The notes below the pieces were generated by a model. The model made no database searches and had not been told where the DNA came from. It was given only the letters and a program-made list of their open reading frames with translations. From Sphingobacterium sp. JB170 (GTDB lineage: Bacteria; Bacteroidota; Bacteroidia; Sphingobacteriales; Sphingobacteriaceae), in the NCBI RefSeq assembly GCF_900163865.1, contig NZ_FUKU01000026.1:186001-250000 (forward strand): a stretch of 64,000 nucleotides of DNA. Reading direction: 5' to 3'. The position numbers and the translations under genes are program-made. Each line of letters begins with the position of its first letter. The first letter of the stretch is position 1. Positions 52,481 through 60,790 of the stretch are shown here, piece after piece.

Positions 52481-54928
52481 TTAATTCTCTGGGCTGGAAG
52501 CCGTATTAATGATGAGGTCAACTTTCGCTTCAGCAAGGTCTTTTATTTTTGCGCTAACGCGTACACTACCATTCGCGACCTTGCTTCGAACGATTACTAA
52601 TGCTTTACCATTTAAGAGGTTTCTGTTCGATGAAGAAAAGTCCGACACATCCACGGGGCTTCCGTTATCGGTCGCCAGAAGCTCTCCATCGCCCTCCACG
52701 TGAAACTCCACAAGGTCATCGGCCATCGGTAAAAGGTTTCCCTGCTCATCACATAATCGAGCCTGGATAAATGCTAGCCGCTCTTCCCCAGGAATCGTGT
52801 TTTGTTCAGTAACAAGCTGCAGCACTGCGGCCGGACCAGCTGTAAGCACGCGCGAAACTTTCACCTGCGAACCCGCCTTCGACGAAATCGCTTTAAGTTC
52901 CCCAGGTCGAAATGGCACCCTCCACCGGACATGCAACGAAGAGTCCGCTTTACTGCGAACGCCCAGTGACTGGTCATTCAAAAACAATTCGACCTGGTCG
53001 GCATTATTATAATAGGCTACTACATCTACGGTATCCCCAGCGGCCCAGTTCCAATGGGGAAGGATATGCAATACGGGCGTGTCGGTCCACTCGCTTTGAT
53101 ATAGATAATAAACATCCTTGGCAAACCCAGCGAGATCGATGATCCCAAAATAGGAACTTCTCGAAGGCCAAATATAAGGCGTCGGCTCACCCAGGTAATC
53201 AAATCCGGTCCAGATATACATACCCGAAACCCACGGCAAGGTCTCGCTCAAGTACAAACTACGCTCATGCGTTGACCCCCACGGCGTGCGAACGTGATCG
53301 TAAGCGGAGATACTCTGATCCGCATTACCACCATCAAAGAGAATATCCCAACGTTCCGGCCACTGCCGGATACTGTCCACAGGGAATAAATCGTATTGTC
53401 CTCTAGTTGCCAAAGCAGACACACTTTCTGTGACGATAAAAGATTTCCCAGGGTGCATTTTAGGCACATCTGACCACTTTTTCTCGTTATAATTATAGCC
53501 GATTATGTCGATTGCATCTGTCATTAGGACAGGATTCCCGCTAGAAATTTCATTATTGGCAATCGTTGTAGGACGCGTTCCATCTAAGCTGTCCACTATT
53601 GCTGCAAGACGTTCTGGAATCGATTTACCTAGATCCGCAGCATGCCACTGCTCCTGCACTTCGTTGCCTAGGCACCACATGAAAACAGAAGGGTGGTTCC
53701 GGTCGCGTACAATTTGATCAGCCAGATCCCTTTCGTACCATTCGTTCCAGTACAAGTGGTAATCATATGGATTTTTCTTGTTACTCCAAACATCAAAAGT
53801 CTCGTTCATAACAATGAACCCTAAGCTATCACATAGATCTAAAAATTCACTTGCGGCAGGATTGTGCGCATTACGTATCCCATTAACGCCCATCTCTTTG
53901 AGCATCTTTAATTGACGAATCGTTGCATCTTTATTAAATGCCGTTCCCAGCGCTCCTTGGTCACTGTGCATACAGACGCCACGAATTTTCGTATGCACGC
54001 CATTTAGCCAAAATCCAGTTTTCGCATCAAAATTAAAATAGCGTAAACCAGTTACCTTCTCTACGGCGTCCACGGTTTTCCCGTCGATAAGTAGCTCATT
54101 TCGAACGCGATATAGACTAGGATTCGCCGGTGACCATAATGCAGGATCAGATATTTGGATTGTTCGAGATACCTCTTCTGTACTGCTTGCAGGAACAGTA
54201 AATTCTTGACGTGGATCGATTTTAGCAATGATTTCGCCCTGCGGACTAATAAGTTCGGTTAGTATCTGTACTGATTGGGCCTTTGAATCACTATTCACCA
54301 GCGGTATTTGTATGTTAATAGTCGCCCGGGTGCTATCAACATCATCAGTAAAAATAAATAAATCGCCCATGTATACCCTTTGGGTTTGTACCAGTGTCAC
54401 CGAACGATAGATCCCTGATCCCGTATAATACCGGGTATTGGGCTGCGTACTGTTGTCCGCTTTAACAGTAAGAATATTTCCTTTGCCATTTTTGTTCAGG
54501 TATTTCGACAACTCATACGAAAAGTTAATAAATCCGTTCGGTCGCAAACCAAGGTAATGGCCATTGATCCATACTTCGCTACGTTCATATACGCCGTCAA
54601 AGGAAATCCACACTGCTCTGCAAGAGTCATAATCGATATCGAATCGCTTTTTATACCATCCGATTCCACCAGGGAGATAGCCGCCTCCACTACTTGATGG
54701 GTTAGACGCCGTGAAGCTTCCTTCGATACTCCAATCGTGGGGTAAATTAAGCTCCCGCCAGCCAGAAAAGTCAACTTTATTACCACTGTAATTTGCCGTG
54801 GAGTCTAAGGTAAAATACCAATTCGCATTAAAATTTGTTTCCGTTCTTGTTTGCGAGAAAAGCATCAAACTTTCAATGGATAAAAATAACAGGAGAATAA
54901 TAGCTCTAAAATGTGCAATCAAACGCAT
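52481..54928 (-). CDS. GH2 glycoside hydrolase, probable beta-galactosidase
   Basis: An 815-residue exported enzyme with signal peptide ('AIILLLFLSIESLMLFSQ'). The GH2 sugar-binding domain has 'LNLPHDWSIEGSF' and 'EVWINGHYLGLRPNGF'. An immunoglobulin-like domain follows, then the TIM barrel with 'RGVCMHSDQGALGTAF' and 'GVNGIRNAHNPAAS'. The acid/base is Glu423 in 'WCLGNEVQEQW', and the nucleophile is about Glu501 in 'SFIVTESVSAL'. The C-terminal region contains further beta-sandwich domains (DUF4982-like 'DTVDVVAYYNNADQVELFLN'). It belongs to the exo-acting beta-galactosidase-like GH2 enzymes of polysaccharide loci. A terminator separates it from the SusC/D genes, so it may have its own promoter. 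Beta-glucuronidase is a less likely reading. Confidence 0.9.
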   Translation of the reverse strand: MRLIAHFRAIILLLFLSIESLMLFSQTRTETNFNANWYFTLDSTANYSGNKVDFSGWRELNLPHDWSIEGSFTASNPSSSGGGYLPGGIGWYKKRFDIDYDSCRAVWISFDGVYERSEVWINGHYLGLRPNGFINFSYELSKYLNKNGKGNILTVKADNSTQPNTRYYTGSGIYRSVTLVQTQRVYMGDLFIFTDDVDSTRATINIQIPLVNSDSKAQSVQILTELISPQGEIIAKIDPRQEFTVPASSTEEVSRTIQISDPALWSPANPSLYRVRNELLIDGKTVDAVEKVTGLRYFNFDAKTGFWLNGVHTKIRGVCMHSDQGALGTAFNKDATIRQLKMLKEMGVNGIRNAHNPAASEFLDLCDSLGFIVMNETFDVWSNKKNPYDYHLYWNEWYERDLADQIVRDRNHPSVFMWCLGNEVQEQWHAADLGKSIPERLAAIVDSLDGTRPTTIANNEISSGNPVLMTDAIDIIGYNYNEKKWSDVPKMHPGKSFIVTESVSALATRGQYDLFPVDSIRQWPERWDILFDGGNADQSISAYDHVRTPWGSTHERSLYLSETLPWVSGMYIWTGFDYLGEPTPYIWPSRSSYFGIIDLAGFAKDVYYLYQSEWTDTPVLHILPHWNWAAGDTVDVVAYYNNADQVELFLNDQSLGVRSKADSSLHVRWRVPFRPGELKAISSKAGSQVKVSRVLTAGPAAVLQLVTEQNTIPGEERLAFIQARLCDEQGNLLPMADDLVEFHVEGDGELLATDNGSPVDVSDFSSSNRNLLNGKALVIVRSKVANGSVRVSAKIKDLAEAKVDLIINTASSPEN

Positions 54929-55000
54929 TCTTATTTAATAATTAATACTTGCTATCGAAAGCCCATAGTGTAAACTTTGGTATTCCGCTAACAAGAGACA

Positions 55001-55043
55001 AAAAAAATTATACCAGCACGAGGCTTGCCCTGCGCGCTGGTAT
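55001..55043 (-). terminator. Terminator between the surface lipoprotein and the GH2 gene
   Basis: Arms ATACCAGC and GCTGGTAT pair over an inner, partly paired 18-base segment; on the minus strand they are followed by AATTTTTTT. It lies 15 bp past the lipoprotein stop and about 70 bp before the GH2 start. Confidence 0.82.
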
Positions 55044-55058
55044 GTTAGATTTTAACAA

Positions 55059-55976
55059 TTAATCTCCAGCAACTAAACTCTCGTAATAATCCCTAGTTAT
55101 GTAGTTATATACCATTAGGGCGGCCCCTTCTCCCGAGAGGGCATCATCACGAAGGATACCCAGTTGCATTGTGTTTTCTGTAAGCGACATAATCTTAATG
55201 TTCCCCCAATCAATCACCTGCTCATCTCTACCTTGATCATGTAAAGGGGCAGCGCCATTCATTCGCATTGTGTAGTTATCCGTATCGAGCATATAGGTAC
55301 CTTTCTCTACATCTCGACCCGATACCTGCGTATGAGACACGGTAACGTTTGCACCATCCTTCAAAGAAAACACCATAGTCCCATAGTCGCCAGCATTCAT
55401 AATCCAGCTATTTCCTGGATAATCCGGGGACCAGTTCCACACATCGCCGTCCACAGTCTTTCCTTCGGTCACCGTCTCCCAACTGTCATCAGTTCCATAA
55501 AAAAACAACGGACCCGCAAAATGACGACTTGTTCCGGTGGCATCTAAGTCGAGAAACCAAGTCTTTTCTTGGTCAACACCTCCAGACAAAAGTGTCCATA
55601 ATTCGTTATCAATAAATCCGGGATAAAATTCATCCACCGTAAAAGCGACGGGTTCACTATAGACCACGCCGCCACGTGTTTCTACACCAAACTTCACGGT
55701 ATAGGTACCCGAAAACGGTATACGAAGCGACAGTGATTGCTTCTGGCTTCGACCCTGTGGATGTTCCCATAATGGTGTATACTGCATACCCATCAGGCTT
55801 ACTAAATTAATAATGTTGGGATTGGACGCGTCGCGCTCAATTTTAAACGCAGTGCCTTCCACAAGGTCAGTAGGCGTCACATCAACCTCACCCAAACTAT
55901 ATTCTTCGGGGCTACATGCGCCCAATATACTCGCGGCAATAATCAATAAGCCGCACCAGGTTATAATCTTTTTCAT
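55059..55976 (-). CDS. PUL surface glycan-binding lipoprotein (SusE-position)
   Basis: The start at 55976 ('MKKIITWCGLLIIAASILGACS') gives a 305-residue lipoprotein with lipobox 'LGAC'; the frame opens 11 codons earlier without adding a signal. A PKD/Ig-like domain (residues about 25-115, 'IPFSGTYTVKFGVETRGGVV') is followed by a lectin-like beta-sandwich ('QEKTWFLDLDATGTSRHFAG', 'DVWNWSPDYPGNSW', 'YMLDTDNYTMRMNG'). Its place directly after SusD is that of the SusE/SGBP-B group that captures oligosaccharides at the surface. No sequence relation to a characterised binder was recognised. Confidence 0.82.
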   Translation of the reverse strand: MKKIITWCGLLIIAASILGACSPEEYSLGEVDVTPTDLVEGTAFKIERDASNPNIINLVSLMGMQYTPLWEHPQGRSQKQSLSLRIPFSGTYTVKFGVETRGGVVYSEPVAFTVDEFYPGFIDNELWTLLSGGVDQEKTWFLDLDATGTSRHFAGPLFFYGTDDSWETVTEGKTVDGDVWNWSPDYPGNSWIMNAGDYGTMVFSLKDGANVTVSHTQVSGRDVEKGTYMLDTDNYTMRMNGAAPLHDQGRDEQVIDWGNIKIMSLTENTMQLGILRDDALSGEGAALMVYNYITRDYYESLVAGD

Positions 55977-55992
55977 AATTTCCGTTTTCAAG

Positions 55993-57621
55993 TTATTTCC
56001 AACCGTCATTTTGTACTAGCACTCCATTCGAAAGTGTAATTTGATTGTTGGGGATTTGCATAAACCCGCGCGTGGATAAGAAGTTTTCGCGCGATATTAC
56101 CACTTGTTCTTCTGCAGAACCACTTAGCACACTTTCTGAAAAGGCTAAACTAGATGCTGCCGATTCCAATCCCCCACGTAATACATCCCAATAACGAATG
56201 CCCTCAAATGCAAATTCGAATTTACGTTCGTTTAAGATGTTTACTTTTGTCGCAGCCAAAGCGGAAAAATTGTCTTTATAAGCACGTTTGCGCACTTGAT
56301 CAAAGTAGCTTTGTGCATTGCCACTCCCTAACTCAGCAGCCATAAGAAGCACATCAGCATAGCGCATCACAAAGTAATCTTGATCTTGCGATATCTGAAA
56401 ATCCTTCTCACCCCCTGTATTCGACGTTCCGTCAGGTAAAGCAGTTGGGGTATATTTTTTAATCGCGTATCCCGTGTACTCACGTTGGTCTCCGATATTA
56501 AAGCCTACTATTCCCTCTCCATCTATATCAATAATCGAAGCTGTTTTACGTGTGTCATTTGCAGAAAAACTATTCACAAAGCGCTTACTTACCGTGCACG
56601 CTCCCCATCCCTGTCCGTAGGGTGAGGCATTGATACCACGCAACCCTAACATCACCAGCCAACGGTTACCGTCATTGTTGCCGTTGTAATCTTGCGTACC
56701 CGTAAATTTCTGCGCAAATACGATTTCTTGATTTCCCTCACCCGCATAATTCGACCTGTCAAGCGTGTTATCCTCTTCCATAGGAACATAGCTGGAGGCG
56801 GGCCATAGCGATGAAAAATCATCAACCAGGGCATACTCTCCACTATTGATCACATCCTCTAGTCCCGCTAAGACGTCCGCTTTAGAAACCGAAAGATCTT
56901 CTTTACCATAATATCCCGAATAGAAAAGGTAGACGCGTGCAAGTAGCGATTTAGCAGCATATGTTGTCGCTCGTCCATCATTTGTCGTCGCTTTTGCCTT
57001 GGGATAGGCATCCGCAGAAATACTCTGCGCGGCAAATTGTAAATCAGCAACAATTAAGTCGTAAGTCTCTTTTGGATTGGCCTGTGGCAGATTAGCTGTA
57101 GATGGCTCCGCCAAAAGAGGTATATTTTCAAAAAGGCGCACTAGATCGAAATATAAAAGACCACGTAGGAACTTCGTCTCCCCTTCTATTCTTGCTCGCG
57201 CATCAGGGTCTGATGTAAAATCCGTTTCATCTAGCTTGCTCAACAAAACATTACACCGATATATCGCTGCATAGTAGTCTGTCCATGTGCCATCAAAAAT
57301 GTTATTCTCCGAGGGAGCTTCCGATGGGTTGAAGCGGTCTAATACTTGATATGCACGGCTATCGGTAATCCCGGTCGCCCCAAATGCTTGATCGGACATA
57401 ATATCCGATGCAACGTTAAATGCTAAACTGCCATTGGAGACAGTACGCTGGTAACCATCGTAACAGCCTACTAGTGCCATATCAGCATCAGCTACATTTT
57501 TATAAAAATTATTCTCTAAAACATCTGTCACTGGCTCTACGTCTAAAAAGCTAGACGAGCACGATCCCGCTGTCAGGGCCGTTGCTAACAAGCATGTATA
57601 TAATATATCTGTTCTTTTCAT
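55993..57621 (-). CDS. SusD-like lipoprotein of the GH31/GH2 locus
   Basis: A 542-residue surface lipoprotein with lipobox 'AGSC' (Cys21). SusD features: 'FLDVEPVTDVLENNFYKNVA' after the signal, 'IEGETKFLRGLLYFDLVRLF' in the TPR region and 'LNERKFEFAFEGIRYWDVLR' near the C-terminus. It is paired with the SusC gene 14 bp upstream and probably captures the oligosaccharide for import. Confidence 0.94.
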   Translation of the reverse strand: MKRTDILYTCLLATALTAGSCSSSFLDVEPVTDVLENNFYKNVADADMALVGCYDGYQRTVSNGSLAFNVASDIMSDQAFGATGITDSRAYQVLDRFNPSEAPSENNIFDGTWTDYYAAIYRCNVLLSKLDETDFTSDPDARARIEGETKFLRGLLYFDLVRLFENIPLLAEPSTANLPQANPKETYDLIVADLQFAAQSISADAYPKAKATTNDGRATTYAAKSLLARVYLFYSGYYGKEDLSVSKADVLAGLEDVINSGEYALVDDFSSLWPASSYVPMEEDNTLDRSNYAGEGNQEIVFAQKFTGTQDYNGNNDGNRWLVMLGLRGINASPYGQGWGACTVSKRFVNSFSANDTRKTASIIDIDGEGIVGFNIGDQREYTGYAIKKYTPTALPDGTSNTGGEKDFQISQDQDYFVMRYADVLLMAAELGSGNAQSYFDQVRKRAYKDNFSALAATKVNILNERKFEFAFEGIRYWDVLRGGLESAASSLAFSESVLSGSAEEQVVISRENFLSTRGFMQIPNNQITLSNGVLVQNDGWK

Positions 57622-57635
57622 GACCTTATCGACAA

Positions 57636-60600
57636 TTAAAATTTAACATTCACTCCAAATAACACACTCTTAGGACGTGGATAATATCCCAGATCTACAC
57701 CAGAAACCCATCCTTCGGTTCCATATCCAATTTCTGGATCCATTCCATCATATTTCGTAAACGTGAAAAGATTTTGGCCTTGTACATAAAACCGTACTTG
57801 GTTCGCATATTTCCAGTTGATCAGTTTGGCAAAGTCATAGCCTAGCGTAACGTTGCTTATTCGCAGGAAATCACCATCTTGCAGATATAGATCCGAAAAC
57901 TGCCAATTGATATTCGTGTCTGTTACACGTGGGATACTGTTAGAAGTCCCCTCACCGGTCCAACGATCCAAAATGCGCGTTGTATAATTGGCTTGTTTGT
58001 TTGCATGATTACGATACGACTGAACGATCTTACTCCCTGTCACTCCGTAGCCTTGGACAGAAATATCGAAGTTTTTATAGTTCACGCCAAGGTTAAATCC
58101 GTAGTTCATATTGGCCAATCCTACGCCCAAATCAACTTTATCCGCCGCATTTATCGCACCGTCGCCATTTTGATCAACGTACTTCACGTCACCGGGTAAA
58201 ACATTCGGCTGCAAAATACCGTTTCCTGCTTCGCTCCAGCCCGCAATATCATTCTCATTCTGGAAGATTCCCGCTGTTTCGTATCCCCAGAAATAACCAA
58301 TTGCATGTCCATTTTCTGCACGATAAAATTCCTCCGAATTATCGTAAAGCATCGCTGTTGAACCATGAATAATACCGTCTTCGGTAGGGATATTTCCCAC
58401 GACGTTTTTATTATATGCACCATTGATACCTATATTGTACCGTACTTCACCGATCTGATCCGACCAATTAAAGGCCAGTTCAAATCCGGTATTTTTAACA
58501 TCGCCTCCGTTAATAAAGGGTGCTTGCGTTCCGGCAGTAGCTAACACGGGTGCTTGCACTAGCCAATCTTTCGTCGTCTTGACATAATAGTCTGCAACAA
58601 CATCCAGTCGGTTGTCTAGTAACCGAGCGTCAAACCCAAAATTCAGCTGTTCGGAAGTTTCCCAAGTGATATAAGGGTTGGAAAAACGACTAGGATAAGC
58701 TCCGGCATAATTTAGACCGTTGGTCCCGAACGAGTAAAAAGCAGCTGGATTATCTGCCGTTACACCTGTCGAGGTATTAATCGGCGCGGCATATTGAAAA
58801 TCATCAATATCTTGATTACCTACCTGTCCCCACGACACTCTCCATTTGAAGAAATTTAACCAATCTTGGCTCTCTTGCATGAAATCTTCGCTCGTCATCA
58901 CCCATCCCGCTGATACGGAAGGAAAATACCCCCAACGATTACCGCTGGCAAACTTAGACGAGGCATCCGCACGTAGCGTAGCGTTCAGTAAATATTTTTC
59001 TTTATAGTTGTACCCTAGGCGGCCAAAATAGGAAGCTCTCCTTGTATTTACGTCCGGGCCACCATTTATATCTTGTGTTTCTACCAATACACCGTCTTCA
59101 TTCACGTACGCTCTACCTGTTGTATTATCAATATAGGCGTGATCAAAATCATCAAATTGTGACAACACATTCCAGTTGCTTGCTGAAAGGTAGGTTCCTT
59201 GGTAGCGAATTGCCTCTATACCGATCATCGTGGAGAATTGATGGTCATTATTGACCGTGAAGTCGTAATTAGCGGTATTAATCCATGTTAATGTATGCCC
59301 TTTATTCATGCTTTGCAAAGCAGTTGTGTGATCTTCATTGAAATCATAAACCGAAAACCGATATTTCGGCGTATAACTACGGTAATCTGAGGCATTGTAA
59401 TTAAAGCCAAGCATCGATCTTATTTTCAACCCTTTAACAGGTTCGACTTCCGCATAAATATCAGCCATCAACTTCTGGGCATCATTCATATTATTTGAAT
59501 TCACCATCATCGAACCATAAGGATTACCATCGCCATTATACCACGGTGAATTGGATGAATCATAAAACCCGTTACTGTAGACGTTATTGTCTCCAAATAC
59601 AGGAGTAAGCGGTGAGGTGCTGAATGCGCTGCGCAAGGTGTTATTATATTGATTTCCCACATCGATACCTCTGTTTCTGATGTAATTGAAGTTTAGATGC
59701 TGACCAATTTTTAGCACGCCATCGAACGCTTTATATTCCGCATTGCTACGAAATCCGTAACGTTCGTAATTCGAAACATCTTTCCCCCCAACGAGCCCTT
59801 CCTGTCCGATATAGTTTAAGCTCAATGCATAGGTCGATTTCTCGGACCCACCACTCAAACCAACATTATAGTTTTCCGTATTCGCATCGCTCACGAGCAT
59901 TTGATCTACCCAATTGGTATTTCCTAACCCCTCCATACCCTCGAAATCAATTAGACCAGCACCGGAATTCAACGCCTGTTCATTCATGATAACTTTATAC
60001 TCATCGGCATTAAGCATGTCCGTCTTACGCGCGGCATTCTGAACACCTTTAAAAGCATCAAAAGTTAGTTGATTTGTGCCAACAGATCCCGTTTTGGTTG
60101 TCACCAAGATAACACCATTTGCCGCTTGAGAACCGTAGATTGCCGCCGAAGCTGCATCTTTTAACACATCGATCGATTGGATGTCAGCAGGATTTAAAAC
60201 ACTAATATCTCCGCCTGGCACACCGTCAATAACATACAGTGGTCCAGCGTTGCCGATAGTCCCCAGCCCACGAACGACTACTTTCATACTTGCCCCTGGC
60301 TGTCCCGAAGTAGATGAAATCGATACGCCCGGTGCCTGCCCCTGCATCGCTTGTAACGGGTTAAGCTGGTTCCTTTTTTCCAAATCTTCCCCATCCACGC
60401 GTAAATTAGCCCCCGTATTCAATTTCTTTTTTTGCGTTCCGTATCCGATCACAACGACTTCTTCTAGATCCGACACATCTTCAACAAGCCGAATCGTTTG
60501 TCCGTTTTGCGCCACAATTTCTTGCGCATCAAAACCTACATAAGTAACAACTAACACAGCACCTGATGCAGCATTAATAGAAAAATTACCCCGTTCATCG

Positions 60601-60767
60601 GTGCTGGTCGATTGCTGCGTCCCCTTCACCAAGACACTGGCTCCAATCACGGGCTCATTCGTTGCACTGGCAACGACTGTGCCCTGAATGGACTGTGCCC
60701 ATGCCGCAGCTGAGAAGAGCATAAATAGCATCATCACTGCCGCGTTTTGTAACATTCGTTTACACAT
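57636..60767 (-). CDS. SusC-like TonB-dependent receptor of the GH31/GH2 locus
   Basis: A 1043-residue outer-membrane importer with signal peptide ('MLFMLFSAAAWAQS'). The carboxypeptidase-D-like domain ('IQGTVVASATNEPVIGASVL') leads to the plug ('VVVIGYGTQKKKLNTGANLR', 'VVRGLGTIGNAGPLYVIDGV', 'VLKDAASAAIYGSQAANGVI'). The barrel ends 'YPRPKSVLFGVNVKF'. An internal ATG at codon 5 is also possible. It lies 23 bp downstream of the GH31 gene and forms one transcription unit with GH31, SusD and the surface lipoprotein. Confidence 0.95.
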   Translation of the reverse strand: MCKRMLQNAAVMMLFMLFSAAAWAQSIQGTVVASATNEPVIGASVLVKGTQQSTSTDERGNFSINAASGAVLVVTYVGFDAQEIVAQNGQTIRLVEDVSDLEEVVVIGYGTQKKKLNTGANLRVDGEDLEKRNQLNPLQAMQGQAPGVSISSTSGQPGASMKVVVRGLGTIGNAGPLYVIDGVPGGDISVLNPADIQSIDVLKDAASAAIYGSQAANGVILVTTKTGSVGTNQLTFDAFKGVQNAARKTDMLNADEYKVIMNEQALNSGAGLIDFEGMEGLGNTNWVDQMLVSDANTENYNVGLSGGSEKSTYALSLNYIGQEGLVGGKDVSNYERYGFRSNAEYKAFDGVLKIGQHLNFNYIRNRGIDVGNQYNNTLRSAFSTSPLTPVFGDNNVYSNGFYDSSNSPWYNGDGNPYGSMMVNSNNMNDAQKLMADIYAEVEPVKGLKIRSMLGFNYNASDYRSYTPKYRFSVYDFNEDHTTALQSMNKGHTLTWINTANYDFTVNNDHQFSTMIGIEAIRYQGTYLSASNWNVLSQFDDFDHAYIDNTTGRAYVNEDGVLVETQDINGGPDVNTRRASYFGRLGYNYKEKYLLNATLRADASSKFASGNRWGYFPSVSAGWVMTSEDFMQESQDWLNFFKWRVSWGQVGNQDIDDFQYAAPINTSTGVTADNPAAFYSFGTNGLNYAGAYPSRFSNPYITWETSEQLNFGFDARLLDNRLDVVADYYVKTTKDWLVQAPVLATAGTQAPFINGGDVKNTGFELAFNWSDQIGEVRYNIGINGAYNKNVVGNIPTEDGIIHGSTAMLYDNSEEFYRAENGHAIGYFWGYETAGIFQNENDIAGWSEAGNGILQPNVLPGDVKYVDQNGDGAINAADKVDLGVGLANMNYGFNLGVNYKNFDISVQGYGVTGSKIVQSYRNHANKQANYTTRILDRWTGEGTSNSIPRVTDTNINWQFSDLYLQDGDFLRISNVTLGYDFAKLINWKYANQVRFYVQGQNLFTFTKYDGMDPEIGYGTEGWVSGVDLGYYPRPKSVLFGVNVKF

Positions 60768-60790
60768 ACTTGATTTATTTAAATTGGATT

